Assembly: GCA_015689745.1 (NCBI GenBank) | Contig: WVSO01000019.1 | Coordinates: 1-46,535, forward strand | DNA from: Rhodobacterales bacterium HKCCSP123 | GTDB taxonomy: Bacteria > Pseudomonadota > Alphaproteobacteria > Rhodobacterales > Rhodobacteraceae | Length of the DNA: 46,535 nt | Reading direction: 5' to 3' | Shown: piece by piece, positions 7,929 through 16,960 of the stretch | How positions within the stretch are numbered: position 1 is the stretch's first letter | How the letters are laid out: each line of letters starts with the position of its first letter | The notes under the pieces: generated by a model | The model's input: the letters and a program-made list of their open reading frames with translations, nothing else | Databases searched by the model: none | Told to the model about the DNA's origin: nothing | Made by a program: the position numbers and the translations under genes

Positions 7929-8894
7929 TCATTCAGGCGTGGGAACGCCCGCCTCTTGGAAGTAGCGAAGCGCGCCCGGATGGTAAGGCATCACATTCGC
8001 GGGCGCCATGTTTGCGAAATCGGCATTGTTGAATGCGCCGAAGGCGGCGGCGAGGGCTTCCTTGTTCTGGTGGATGACGGAGGTGAGACTGTAGACCACC
8101 TCTTCGTCCACGTCGGCATTGGCCAGAAGCATCCAAGGAACCGCGACGAGGTTCGCGCCCCAATCCTGAAGGCCGTTGAGGTTCTCGTTCTGAGGCAACG
8201 ACCGGATGGTGCCCGACGGCAGGACGTCCACATAGGCGGCGAAGCCCTCGTCGCTGTCGTTCATCGAGATGTAGCACAGACCGCCCCGGTCCTGCAGTTG
8301 CACCGCCGCCTGCTGTCCCGCACCTGCGTTGAGACTGACGAGAGCCACGTCCACCAGCCCGTCGCCGAGCGCGTTGATCCCGTCCACGAAGCTCGAGACG
8401 GGCACCTGCTGGAAATCGTCCGTGCTCATCCCGCCCGAGGCGAGGATGCCCTCGATGTAGAAGGGAATGATGGTAGAGGAGGTGTATTCCGACGCGATGC
8501 GAAGATCGCCACGCCCTTCCATGTCCGCGACTGTCTGGAGGCCGAGGTCGCAGGGGGCCATGATCCCCGTGGTCAGCGGGAACATCACGCCGACGAGCCG
8601 CGCATTCGGATGCTCGCGGTCGAAGTTGCCTGTGCCGGTATAGGCGAAGGCCGCCTCGGCGCCGTTGACATAGCCGAAATCGACCTCGCCCGAATTGAGC
8701 AGCGGCATGTAGCCGACGAGCGGCTGCGTCCGCACCGTGAGACCGTTGTCGTTGGCGACCACCGCCACGGCCTGTCCCGCATTGTAGGCAAGCGAGCCCT
8801 GCGCGCCGGTGGCCATCGAGATCACCTGGGCCTGGGCCGCCCCTGTCAGAAGCGCCGCGGCGAAGGCGGTGCCGGCCACTGTCTTGATATCCAT
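7929..8894 (-). CDS. TAXI-family TRAP transporter substrate-binding protein (321 aa)
   Basis: Periplasmic receptor of the neighbouring TRAP transporter. ATG 8894 is preceded by GGGAGGA. Residues 1-22 are a signal peptide ending AQA. Mature-protein features of the TAXI family are ISMATGAQGSLAYNAGQAVA near the start, LLNSGEVDFGYVNGAEAA, and later FVDGINALGDGLVDVALVSL. The C-terminal region describes the usual YSLTSVIHQNKEAL helix. The permease gene ends 32 bp upstream. TAXI receptors commonly bind dicarboxylates, amino acids or aromatic acids; the LigI-type enzyme in the same operon suggests a carboxylated aromatic or lactone, but that is inference. Confidence 0.88.
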   Translation of the reverse strand: MDIKTVAGTAFAAALLTGAAQAQVISMATGAQGSLAYNAGQAVAVVANDNGLTVRTQPLVGYMPLLNSGEVDFGYVNGAEAAFAYTGTGNFDREHPNARLVGVMFPLTTGIMAPCDLGLQTVADMEGRGDLRIASEYTSSTIIPFYIEGILASGGMSTDDFQQVPVSSFVDGINALGDGLVDVALVSLNAGAGQQAAVQLQDRGGLCYISMNDSDEGFAAYVDVLPSGTIRSLPQNENLNGLQDWGANLVAVPWMLLANADVDEEVVYSLTSVIHQNKEALAAAFGAFNNADFANMAPANVMPYHPGALRYFQEAGVPTPE

Positions 8895-8926
8895 CTTGGT
8901 ATCCTCCCTTTTGGATTGCTGTCGTG

Positions 8927-10873
8927 TCAGGTCGTCTGGTCCGTCCTTGCCCCGCGCCGCATCACGAGAAGCGCCAGGGCAAGCGCGAGCGTCGCCGCAG
9001 CGGCGATCCCGTGGGTGGTGGTGGACAGGCCGGTGAAGCCAAGCGGCAGCGCGACCGCCCCCAGCGCCACGAAGACAAGCCGCAGGACGAGGTTGAGCGC
9101 CCCGCCCCAGTAGGCCGAAATGCCGACGGTCACGCCGCCGACCCCGATCGCGGTCAGGGCCGTGGCGACGGCCACCTCCGTGCCCGAACCGCTGAACAGA
9201 AGCTCGGGCGTGGCGACAAAGGCAAAGGGCAGGACGAAGGCCGCCCAGCCGATACGCATCGCCGCAAGCCCTGTCGCGACCGCGCCGGCCTTGGAGATGG
9301 CTGCCGCCGCGAAGGCGGCGAGCGCGACGGGGGGCGTGATCATCGACATCATGCCGAAGTAGAGAATGAAGAGATGCGCTGCGATCGGCTCTACCCCGGC
9401 CTCGACCAGCGACGGCGCGACGAGCGAGGCCAGCAGGACATAGACGCCCGAGGTCGGCATACCCATGCCGAGGATGATGCAGACCACCGCGGAAATCAGC
9501 AGAAGCAGGGTCAGGCTGGAGCCGACCGCATCCACGAGCACGAGGGTGAGTGCAAAGCCCAGCCCCGTCACGTTCAGAACGCCGATCACGAACCCCGCGG
9601 CCGCCACGACCAGGATCAGGTCGACCATGGAGGTCCCGGTCTCGACGAAGACGCGCCCGAAGGTCCGCGGGGTAAGGCGTGTGCCCCTGTAGCCGCGGAT
9701 CGCGCCGGCAAGGGCGATGGCGACCGCTGCCATCAGCGCTGCATCCTCTGGATCGGATCGGAGACCGAACAGCGCGTAGAGCAGGACACCGAAGGGGATC
9801 AGGAAGTGCCAGCCCTCTGCCAGGACCCGGCGGACGGTCAGGTTGGCGTCCTCCGGTGCCGCGATGGCGTCGCGCGCGGCGATCAGGTCGACCTGCAGGA
9901 AGGCCGCGAGGTAGTAGAGCACCGCGGGGATCAGCGCGGCGGCGGCCACCGTGGCGTAGGGAATGTCCAGGAACTCGGCCATCAGGAAGGCCGCGGCCCC
10001 CATGATGGGCGGCGTGAGCTGTCCGCCGGTCGAGGCGACGGCCTCGATCCCGCCCGCGTCCTCGCGGCTGTAGCCGCCGCGCTGCATCAGCGGGATCGTG
10101 ATGACGCCCGTGGTCGCCACGTTCGACACCGCCGAGCCCGAGATCGAGCCGAACATGGCCGATCCGACCACGGCGATCTTGGCGCTTCCGCCGCGCGTGC
10201 GCCCGGTCGCGGCCATCGCCAGGTCGGTGAAGAAGGCCCCGCCGCCCGCCGCGAAGAGAAGCTGGCCGAAGAAGACGAACAGAAGCACCGTGATCGTGCC
10301 GACAGCCAGGGGCGAGGAAAACACGGCGGAACTGTCGAAGCCGACATAATCGACAAGCCGCTGCGGCGACAGCTCTTGCCCCACGAGCCGCCCCGGAACC
10401 CGGTCGGCGACCAGCGCGTAGACCAGAAAGATGGCCACGATCCCGAACAGCATGACGCCCGCCCGGCGCCGAATACCCTCCATCACCGCGAGAACCACCA
10501 CCGTGCCCACGAGCGTGATCTGCCAGGGCCGGTAAAACTGTTCCTGGAGCAGCCACACGAAGTCCAGGGCCGCGTAGGCCAGCACGCCGAGGCAGATGGC
10601 GGCAATGCTCAGATCGACGATGTTGGGCCGCCGCACGGGGCGTCCCGTGGGCCCGAAGCGCAGAAACGCGATCGACAAGGCGAGCCCCAGTTGCAGCGCC
10701 ATGTACTGCTGCCGGAGCAGCGCGAACCCCAATCGGGTGTGCAGTTCGAGGTTGTAGCCGATGCAGGCCAGGACCATGACCGTCGCCAGGAGCGAAATCG
10801 CCCAGGCTGTCGCGCCCGCGGGCGGGGCCTCTGCCGGCACGGCACCGGCCTCGACCGACTGGTCCGCGTTCAT
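8927..10873 (-). CDS. TRAP transporter fused permease, DctQM-type (648 aa)
   Basis: Inner-membrane, sodium- or proton-driven secondary transporter. The N-terminal part (to about 180) holds four membrane segments equivalent to the small DctQ subunit. The rest is the large DctM subunit, with family stretches such as GSISGSAVSNVATTGVITIP, FGMMSMITPPVALAAFAAA and ILGMGMPTSGVYVLLA. A fused permease of this kind is the standard partner of TAXI receptors. Its ATG overlaps the stop of the lactonase gene by four bases (ATGA), so the two are co-translated. The antisense strand carries a large open frame only because the gene is GC-rich. Confidence 0.92.
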   Translation of the reverse strand: MNADQSVEAGAVPAEAPPAGATAWAISLLATVMVLACIGYNLELHTRLGFALLRQQYMALQLGLALSIAFLRFGPTGRPVRRPNIVDLSIAAICLGVLAYAALDFVWLLQEQFYRPWQITLVGTVVVLAVMEGIRRRAGVMLFGIVAIFLVYALVADRVPGRLVGQELSPQRLVDYVGFDSSAVFSSPLAVGTITVLLFVFFGQLLFAAGGGAFFTDLAMAATGRTRGGSAKIAVVGSAMFGSISGSAVSNVATTGVITIPLMQRGGYSREDAGGIEAVASTGGQLTPPIMGAAAFLMAEFLDIPYATVAAAALIPAVLYYLAAFLQVDLIAARDAIAAPEDANLTVRRVLAEGWHFLIPFGVLLYALFGLRSDPEDAALMAAVAIALAGAIRGYRGTRLTPRTFGRVFVETGTSMVDLILVVAAAGFVIGVLNVTGLGFALTLVLVDAVGSSLTLLLLISAVVCIILGMGMPTSGVYVLLASLVAPSLVEAGVEPIAAHLFILYFGMMSMITPPVALAAFAAAAISKAGAVATGLAAMRIGWAAFVLPFAFVATPELLFSGSGTEVAVATALTAIGVGGVTVGISAYWGGALNLVLRLVFVALGAVALPLGFTGLSTTTHGIAAAATLALALALLVMRRGARTDQTT

Positions 10874-11778
10874 GCGCCGGCCTCTTCAGGCCAGTAGAGG
10901 CGCATGGGGTTATCGACCAGAAGCTTGCGCTGCGCGGCCGCGGTCACGGCGATGCGGGGGATCATGTCCACGAGCATTCCCTCGTCGGGCATGTGGCTGC
11001 GCATGTTGGGATGCGGCCAGTCGGTGCCCCAGAGAACCCTGTCGGGAAACCGTTCGACCAGCAGGCGGGCGAAGGGCACGACGTCGTCATAGGGCGGGCC
11101 CGTGACACTCAGCCGTTCGGGGCATGAGACCTTGATCCAGAACCGCGGATCGCTATCCATCAGATCCAGCACCCGCAAGAAGCCGTCTCCCGACAAGCCC
11201 TGGGCGATATCGGGTCGGCCCATGTGGTCGATCACGATCACGCCGGGCAGGGCTGAAATGAACGGGCCGAGATCGGCGAGTTCGGCGCTTTCGAAATAGA
11301 CGACCGTGTGCCAGCCCATCTCGGCGATCAGCTGCGCGATGCGGACGTAATCGTCCTTTGGGGCATCACCCACGAGACGTTTGAGAAAGTTGAATCGCAC
11401 ACCGCGAACGCCTCCGCGGTGCAGGTCCGCGAGAGCGTCGGGCGTAATGTCGGCCTCCACCACCGCGACCCCCCGCGCACGCCCACCGGACCGGGCGATC
11501 GCATCCAGAACGGCGGCGTTGTCCGAGCCGTGACAGGTCGCCTGGACGATGACGTTCCGCGACAGGCCGAGATGGTCGCGCAGGGCAAAGAGGGTTTCGG
11601 CCGGGGCATCGACGGGCGTGTATTTCCGACGCGGCGAAAAGGGAAAGACCGCCGCGGGGCCGAAGACATGACAATGGGCATCGACCGCGCCCGGCGGAGG
11701 GCGGAAGACCGGTTTCGACGGCTCTGCCAGGTAGGGCAGGTAGTCCGGATTGGCTGCACTGCCTTCGGCAAGGTCCAT
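10870..11778 (-). CDS. LigI-like amidohydrolase, 2-pyrone-4,6-dicarboxylate lactonase family (302 aa)
   Basis: Cytoplasmic metal-dependent hydrolase of the COG3618 group, which opens lactones such as 2-pyrone-4,6-dicarboxylate in aromatic acid breakdown. The start is ATG 11778, preceded by GGGAGGAG, not the longer frame to 11823, whose extension runs into the promoter palindrome. The HxH pair H35/H37 is in VDAHCHVFGP. Other family features are RGVRFNFLKR, IDHMGRPD and the C-terminal WGTDWPHPN carrying the metal or catalytic Asp. It is first in an operon with the TRAP permease, TRAP receptor and dienelactone hydrolase, and is divergent from the LysR gene, its likely regulator. The exact lactone is not established. 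Confidence 0.85.
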   Translation of the reverse strand: MDLAEGSAANPDYLPYLAEPSKPVFRPPPGAVDAHCHVFGPAAVFPFSPRRKYTPVDAPAETLFALRDHLGLSRNVIVQATCHGSDNAAVLDAIARSGGRARGVAVVEADITPDALADLHRGGVRGVRFNFLKRLVGDAPKDDYVRIAQLIAEMGWHTVVYFESAELADLGPFISALPGVIVIDHMGRPDIAQGLSGDGFLRVLDLMDSDPRFWIKVSCPERLSVTGPPYDDVVPFARLLVERFPDRVLWGTDWPHPNMRSHMPDEGMLVDMIPRIAVTAAAQRKLLVDNPMRLYWPEEAGA

Positions 11779-11819
11779 GACGCTCCTCCCTCTTTCCGGA
11801 CAGTCTGGCCAAGCCAGCG

Positions 11820-11834
11820 TCATTTTTGAAATGA
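11820..11834. promoter_or_regulatory. Palindromic operator candidate 1 for the LysR regulator
   Basis: TCATTTTTGAAATGA, a 6-3-6 inverted repeat, in the 101-bp space between the divergent lactonase and LysR starts. It shares its half-site TCATTT/AAATGA with the second palindrome 33 bp away centre to centre, about three helical turns. The area is clearly more A/T-rich than its surroundings. LysR-type regulators usually bind two such dyads between their own gene and the target, so this pair is a strong candidate. Confidence 0.6.
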
Positions 11835-11852
11835 ATACTCGTGTTTTCTTTC

Positions 11853-11867
11853 ATCATTTGAAATGAT
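11853..11867. promoter_or_regulatory. Palindromic operator candidate 2 for the LysR regulator
   Basis: ATCATTTGAAATGAT, a perfect 7-1-7 palindrome, 13 bases before the LysR start codon. It has the same half-site as the palindrome at 11820-11834 with a shorter spacer. Its position next to the regulator gene suggests autorepression, while the other copy lies nearer the lactonase operon promoter. Confidence 0.6.
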
Positions 11868-11879
11868 AACGTTATTGAG

Positions 11880-12908
11880 ATGAAACTGAATTTCGACCTC
11901 AACCTCCTGATCGTCCTTCATGTGCTTCTGGAGGAGCGCAGCGTGACCCGCACGGGCGCGCGCCTCGGGCGCACGCAATCGGCGATTTCGAACTCGCTCA
12001 AGCGACTGCGCGACCACCTCAACGATCCGCTCCTGGTGCGCACCCCGGACGGGTTGAGCCCTACGCCGCGCGCGGCCGAGTTGCAGCCCGTCGTCGCGCG
12101 CCTCCTGCGCGAGGCCGGCAACGCCATCGCCCCGCCCGAAGCGTTCGACCCGGCGACGGCGCAGGCGCAATTCGTCATCGGCGCGCCGGACCGGTTCAAC
12201 CTTCCGGTCTTCCTGCCGCTCCTGGAGCACCTGGGGCGCGTGGCGCCCGGCCTTGTCGTGAACCTTCGGACCACAGACCGCGACTATGCGATCCGGCTGA
12301 TCGACGAGGGCGAAATCGACCTTGCGGTGGGCTGGTTCGATGCCACGCCACCGCATCTGCAACGCCGCCTCGTCTTCGAGGACATCTTCGTGTGCCTGTG
12401 CAGCGGCGACCACCCTCTCGTCGCCGGAGACGGTCGGCCCGGCCTGGAGGACATCCTGAGTTATCCTCATCTCGTGGTGAGTTCCACCGGCGACCGCCGC
12501 GCGGCTTTCGACGCCGTGCTCGACCGGCATGGTCTCCGGCGCAACATCGCGGCCACGCTGATGAGTTTCACGATCGTGCCGGAGCTTTTGCTCGCCTCGG
12601 GACTGATCGGGGTCTTCACGCATCGAACGGCGGAATATTTCACTCACCGCTACCCGCTGGTCACGGTGCCCGTGCCGCTCGAGGTCGCTCCGATCGCCAA
12701 CCACCTGATCTGGCACTCGCGCTTCGATGCGGACGAGCCGCACAGCTGGCTTCGCGCCCGGATCGAGATGGCATGCGCGGGGCGGCTGGATGACGCGCCA
12801 CGACCATCGGCACGGCAGGCACGAGATCTTCTGCAGGGCCGGAACGTCGGGGCGGTCCATCAGCCGTCGCACGCCGTGGGTCGTCGGTCGGGCAGCGATC
12901 GGCCATGA
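11880..12908 (+). CDS. LysR-type transcriptional regulator (342 aa)
   Basis: DNA-binding regulator, probably of the divergent lactonase-TRAP operon. Residues about 1-65 are the winged helix (LNLLIVLHVLLEERSVTRTGARL, then GRTQSAISNSLKRLRDHLNDPLL), the standard LysR layout. The effector domain follows from about 90 (FVIGAPDRFNLPVFLPLL; GEIDLAVGWF). The usual family length is about 300 residues. The last 40 residues (after MACAGRLDD) are low-complexity, rich in Arg and Ser, and look like read-through past the normal end, so the C-terminus may be non-conserved. No strong ribosome site precedes the ATG. It converges with the EF-hand protein gene, leaving 36 bp. Confidence 0.88.
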   Translation: MKLNFDLNLLIVLHVLLEERSVTRTGARLGRTQSAISNSLKRLRDHLNDPLLVRTPDGLSPTPRAAELQPVVARLLREAGNAIAPPEAFDPATAQAQFVIGAPDRFNLPVFLPLLEHLGRVAPGLVVNLRTTDRDYAIRLIDEGEIDLAVGWFDATPPHLQRRLVFEDIFVCLCSGDHPLVAGDGRPGLEDILSYPHLVVSSTGDRRAAFDAVLDRHGLRRNIAATLMSFTIVPELLLASGLIGVFTHRTAEYFTHRYPLVTVPVPLEVAPIANHLIWHSRFDADEPHSWLRARIEMACAGRLDDAPRPSARQARDLLQGRNVGAVHQPSHAVGRRSGSDRP

Positions 12909-12944
12909 TCGGCGTTTCGCAGGGGAAGGCCGCGCGCCTGCGGG

Positions 12945-15269
12945 CTATCTTTCGATGAAGAGCCCGCTCCGCGCGAAAGCTTCGTCTTCGCGCGTGTAGC
13001 TCGCGGACACGCCGCTCTTGTCCGGATCGAACAGGTAGCTGCGCGAAAGATATCCCGACGTTTCGATCGCGGAGTCCAATGCGGCGACGTCCGGCGCAGC
13101 CCGGGCGACGATCGCCGCGGCCCTTGCGTCATCGGCCTTGGCGAAGGCCTCCTGCAATTCCTGGCGGTAGACGGCGAGATGCGCCGCCGGTTTCAGGACG
13201 CCGTAGATGCACTCCAGTCTGTCGAGCGGCAGGGAGTCCAGCCCGAGGGCGTGGGCCCGCATCAGTTCGGCATCCAGACCGGGCCAGAATCGCGTGGTGT
13301 AGAGTGGCTCGACTTCGCGATGATACCACTGCTCGGTTCGTGCGATCGAAGAGGAGACGGCATTGTGCAGCTTCCAAACGAAAAGCCGAAGCGAACCTGG
13401 CCTGGAAGCGTCTATCGTGTCGAGCCGGTCCTCGAGCGTGATTTCGAAGGAGGTCCGATCGGTCCGCTGGCCAAGGATCATGAACTCGACCGGGTAGACG
13501 TCGAGTTCACCGTTCTTGGCGACGTACCGGTTGAGGTGATAGCGGCAATAGGGGCAGGGGTACATGGAGGCCATCGCTCGGAAGAAGCGCTTGAAGGCAT
13601 CAAGGGCCGTGGCGCGCGCTGCATCATCCTCGATCGCTTCGACCAATTCGGCGGCGGTGTGCAGGTAGCACCAGACGGCAGGCCCGACGTAATAGGGAAA
13701 ACTCAACCGCATGCCGGCCTCCGCCACATCCGAGCGGCCGAGACAGACGTCGATGAAGGCGACGTATTGGCTGAGCGCGCCGGTCTCGCGCCCGAACTGT
13801 TCGCGTTCGCGGCGTTTCTCCAGGCCGTTGAGATACGGCTCGGTCAGTCGCCAGGCCTGGGCGAGCGCCTGCTGGACCTCGGGCGTGCAAGCCGTGAAGC
13901 CATCACGAAGATCGGGCGCGTATCGATCGAAACTGCCGCGAGCGACCTGCTCGCGATGCCATTGCGCCAGCGCCTCGGGGTCCGGCGTGCGGGCGGCGGC
14001 GAGCTCGGCGTCCGTTCGTATCGAGGCACACCGAAGCAGCTGCGGCATGAAGCTCTCATACCAGAAGCGCACGGGCATGATCGCGCCATCCGGTCGGTCG
14101 GAGTCGGCTGAAACAAGAACGGGGACCCAGGCGTCGATCCAGGCGGCCGTCGTGGAGGGCGCAGACTTGTGGTGATGCCCGTGCTCCTCGGCGAGTTCCA
14201 TGTGACGCAGCCTGTTCAGCTCGTGCCGCGTCAGCAGATCCCGGCTGAAGTCCGCCGGTGCCAGCCCGTGCATCCGGAACACCAGGACCATCTCGAGCGC
14301 GTCCGAGAGCAGCCGCCGGTGCTCGACCACTGCGGCACGCGCCTCGGCGACCGCGGCCTCGGCCGCGGCCATCTCAGGTGTCACATGCTGATCGGGCCAT
14401 CCGGCGATGCGCGCTTCGAGCCGCTCCGTCTCCTCCGCCACAAGGCGCGCAAGCGCCCGGAATTCCAGGCGTGGCGCGTCGTCTTCGACCAGGCCTAGGC
14501 AGAGGTGGAATTCAACCGCGGCTGCGACGAACTCGGCGAAGTCTGGGACCGTGTATGGCAGGTCGCGTGCGCGCAGATGCGTATCGGAATGGGCCGAGTA
14601 GCTTTCCCGAAAGCTCCGGTAGGCTGCACCCTGAACAAGCCGGAAAAAGCCGATCTGCATGTCCAGCGGCGAGACGGTGGAGAAGGCGCCTGTCGAATGG
14701 GCCGGTTTCGTCCTCGCCCTTGCGGGCTCCGGATGAGAGGTCAAACGCCGCGCTTGTGGCGCCTGTGGGGTCTGCGGCGACGTCGCTTCCCGTCCGACGC
14801 GTTCCCGGTCGACATGCGTCGCGCGGTAGCCCTTGCCGGAGTCATGTCCAGCGAGGTAGCCGAGCAGGTCCTCCTCGACGACGATCTCGTCCCCGTTGCG
14901 ATCGAGGTCGGCCGAGATCGCCTCCGCCTGGCTCTCCTCCAAACCGAGCCGCGCCAGCGCGTGCGCCAGGTCCCTGGTCGAGACCCTGTCGCCGCCGTCA
15001 CAGAGATGACCGAACGCGTGCCGCCGCCGGAGTTCGTCCGACCCGATCACCGGGATCGCGTGGTTGCGGAAATCCTCATCCGTGGTCTTGTCCGGCGGTC
15101 CGGTGTCTCGGAAAGCGAACGAAAGTTCGGACACGGGTATCGCCGTACCTTTTTCCCTCAGAAGCTCCGCCAGAACCGACAGGCTGGTTCTTTCCGACCC
15201 GTCGCCGGTCCGGTCGATCCACAGGCGCCGCAGGGCATCTACCTCGGAATAACTCTGTAGCTGTTGCAT
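12945..15269 (-). CDS. EF-hand protein with Erv1/ALR-like sulfhydryl oxidase domain (774 aa)
   Basis: Unusual large protein; function unknown. ATG 15269 has GAGAGG before it; the frame stays open to 15641, so a longer form cannot be excluded. Residues 121-132 form a canonical EF-hand loop (D-L-D-R-N-G-D-E-I-V-V-E), inside DAHALARLGL-type helices. Weaker loops are seen at 19-25 and 748-752 (FDPDKSG). Residues about 528-645 match the Erv1/ALR fold: GPAVWCYLH with W533 and H537, YPCPYC with the redox pair C572/C575, and VWKLHNAVSSSI with H635/N636, in the order FAD-binding W and H, CxxC, HN. The middle (about 200-500) is helical and unrecognised, with a histidine cluster at 363-367. There is no signal peptide. 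It lacks a clear shuttle CxxC. The Erv1 assignment rests on motif order. Confidence 0.7.
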   Translation of the reverse strand: MQQLQSYSEVDALRRLWIDRTGDGSERTSLSVLAELLREKGTAIPVSELSFAFRDTGPPDKTTDEDFRNHAIPVIGSDELRRRHAFGHLCDGGDRVSTRDLAHALARLGLEESQAEAISADLDRNGDEIVVEEDLLGYLAGHDSGKGYRATHVDRERVGREATSPQTPQAPQARRLTSHPEPARARTKPAHSTGAFSTVSPLDMQIGFFRLVQGAAYRSFRESYSAHSDTHLRARDLPYTVPDFAEFVAAAVEFHLCLGLVEDDAPRLEFRALARLVAEETERLEARIAGWPDQHVTPEMAAAEAAVAEARAAVVEHRRLLSDALEMVLVFRMHGLAPADFSRDLLTRHELNRLRHMELAEEHGHHHKSAPSTTAAWIDAWVPVLVSADSDRPDGAIMPVRFWYESFMPQLLRCASIRTDAELAAARTPDPEALAQWHREQVARGSFDRYAPDLRDGFTACTPEVQQALAQAWRLTEPYLNGLEKRREREQFGRETGALSQYVAFIDVCLGRSDVAEAGMRLSFPYYVGPAVWCYLHTAAELVEAIEDDAARATALDAFKRFFRAMASMYPCPYCRYHLNRYVAKNGELDVYPVEFMILGQRTDRTSFEITLEDRLDTIDASRPGSLRLFVWKLHNAVSSSIARTEQWYHREVEPLYTTRFWPGLDAELMRAHALGLDSLPLDRLECIYGVLKPAAHLAVYRQELQEAFAKADDARAAAIVARAAPDVAALDSAIETSGYLSRSYLFDPDKSGVSASYTREDEAFARSGLFIER

Positions 15270-15690
15270 CGACGGGACCTCTCTCCAGATTGCTGTACGA
15301 TGCACATGGGCCGGGGTGATCGTCGGGCTCCCGGGGACTCTCGCCGCCTCGGGCCGTAGGATCGCATACACGCGGACGGGAGCGACCCGCGTCGCGCCCA
15401 CTGCCCGCAGTCTAGCACAGACTGGATGAGAAGGCTTCACCAACGCGCCAAGCGGCCGGAGAGCCGATGGCAACACGTCGTCCTTCGCGCGGCGGCGCGA
15501 CCAGCGATTTTCGGCAGGCCGTACGGAGCCGGGTTTGCCCCAGAGACCACCTTTCGGTTCGCCGGGGGAAATCGGTCGAAACCCTGCTGTGCCGTTGTCC
15601 AGGACCGTCTGATGCAGGCCGCCGGAAAAATCTGCTGACATCGCACGGCAAAGATTTTATGCTTGTGGGCGGATAAAGAAAGAAGCGATC
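15270..15690. other. 421-bp divergent intergenic region
   Basis: It separates the divergent EF-hand/Erv1 gene and the HD hydrolase gene. It is GC-rich up to about 15640 and then markedly more A/T-rich in the 50 bases before the HD gene, where that gene's promoter probably lies. No clear operator, RNA gene or terminator was seen. Confidence 0.4.
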
Positions 15691-16563
15691 ATGTTTAATC
15701 CTTCGGCAGTCGTTGCGGCTGCATTCGGAAAGCATCTGGCGCGCACTTATCTGCAATACTTTTCCGGGCGAAAACCTGAGTATGCCGCCTATATAAACGG
15801 CTGCGCCCGTCTTGTGCTTGAGAAATTCGGAAACTCGGACGCGCTCTATCACAATGCCGAACACACGATGATGGTTACGCTGGTCGGTCAGCAGATCATT
15901 CGTGGCCAACTCGTCAAGCGTTCGGTTCTGCCCGAGGATTGGCTGCATTATATCGTTTCCCTGTTGGTGCATGACATCGGATACACGCGCGACCTGTGCG
16001 TTGGCGATACGGAATTCGAAATCATCATCAACGCCGAAGGCGACACCATATGCCCCCCGCGCGGTGCATCCGACGCCTTTCTCTCACCTTATCATGTCGA
16101 TCGCGGCAAGCTCTACGCAAAGCAAAGATTTGCGAAATCGGGTTTCATCGACGAAGAAAGAATAATGGCCGCGATTGAGTATACGCGATTTCCAGTCCCT
16201 GATGACCCATTCTATTCCGAAACCGAAAGCGAGGTCGCACTTGTTCGCGCGGCCGATTTGATTGGTCAGCTGGGCGATCCATTTTACCACAGGAAGATCG
16301 GAGGCCTTTTTCACGAGTTTTCCGAGATAGGTTTCGCGCAGAATCTTGGTTTCGACAATCCGATGGACCTCATGGAGGGTTTCCCGAATTTCTTCTGGGA
16401 CAGGGTCCAACCCCTGATCGGCCCTGCCATCGGCCATCTCGAGCAGACCATGGAAGGCAAGCAATGGGTGGCCAATCTTTACAATCATGTCTTTCAGGCG
16501 TCGCACCGCTCCAGTTGTCTTGGCCCCTTTCCGGGCACGACAGATCGCAAGGGTGCGGGCTGA
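15691..16563 (+). CDS. HD-domain metal-dependent hydrolase-like protein (290 aa)
   Basis: Probable phosphohydrolase of the HD superfamily. Visible metal ligands: H54 and H58 in YHNAEHTMMV, the HD pair H94/D95 in LLVHDIGYT, and D189 in VRAADLIGQLGD. That spacing is the normal H...HD...D arrangement. Substrates of the superfamily range from nucleotides to cyclic dinucleotides; nothing here picks one. The middle contains a long loop with CPPRGASDAF and the C-terminus has PNFFWDRVQPLIGPAI. Codon use is less GC-rich at the 5' end than in neighbours. A weak AAGAAG site precedes the ATG. It is followed after 397 bp by the antiporter gene on the same strand. Confidence 0.75.
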   Translation: MFNPSAVVAAAFGKHLARTYLQYFSGRKPEYAAYINGCARLVLEKFGNSDALYHNAEHTMMVTLVGQQIIRGQLVKRSVLPEDWLHYIVSLLVHDIGYTRDLCVGDTEFEIIINAEGDTICPPRGASDAFLSPYHVDRGKLYAKQRFAKSGFIDEERIMAAIEYTRFPVPDDPFYSETESEVALVRAADLIGQLGDPFYHRKIGGLFHEFSEIGFAQNLGFDNPMDLMEGFPNFFWDRVQPLIGPAIGHLEQTMEGKQWVANLYNHVFQASHRSSCLGPFPGTTDRKGAG

Positions 16564-16960
16564 GCGGTCAATCCCCTGGATTTCCCTGTCGCGGGCATCC
16601 GGTGCGAAGCCGGGCCGGAAGGGCGGTTTGCGTCACAGGCTGAACAGGACGACAGCAGCATGGGGCGGCTGCTCGGCCACTTGGGTCGCCGTGCCGAACG
16701 GCGGTAGAAAATCCCTAGGCGATATGCAACGATGCCTCGCGAAGTTGATCTCCGTCGACCGGCGAAAAGATAACGTCGGCTGAGAAGAGACGAGTTTTCA
16801 CGAGTTCCTTCAGTAGTGATGAGACGATCAGGATTCCGCGTGCCAAGTCGGGCACGGGGAAGCCTGTTGGAAGCGTCGGTGCGTGGTCGCTTCCTGCCAG
16901 CGTCTCGGAACGGCAATGGATCCAGCGCAAGCGCGCCAGCGGAAGATGGTCAAGGTCAAC
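16564..16960. other. 397-bp intergenic region
   Basis: It lies between the HD hydrolase and antiporter genes. Short open frames on both strands look like chance. No promoter of recognisable consensus, RNA gene or hairpin with a T-run was seen. The frame of the antiporter stays open back to 16883, so part of this stretch could be coding if an earlier start is used. Confidence 0.3.

Noticed and set aside
8924-10897. A 657-codon plus-strand open frame opposite the TRAP permease
   Set aside because: The permease on the other strand has clear membrane segments, family motifs and gene overlaps. The opposite frame is a long, His/Asp/Arg-rich shadow caused by high GC.
12945-15641. The longer 898-residue version of the EF-hand/Erv1 protein
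   Set aside because: The extra 124 residues are Arg/Pro-rich, have no family features and no ribosome site, while ATG 15269 has one. It is kept only as an alternative.
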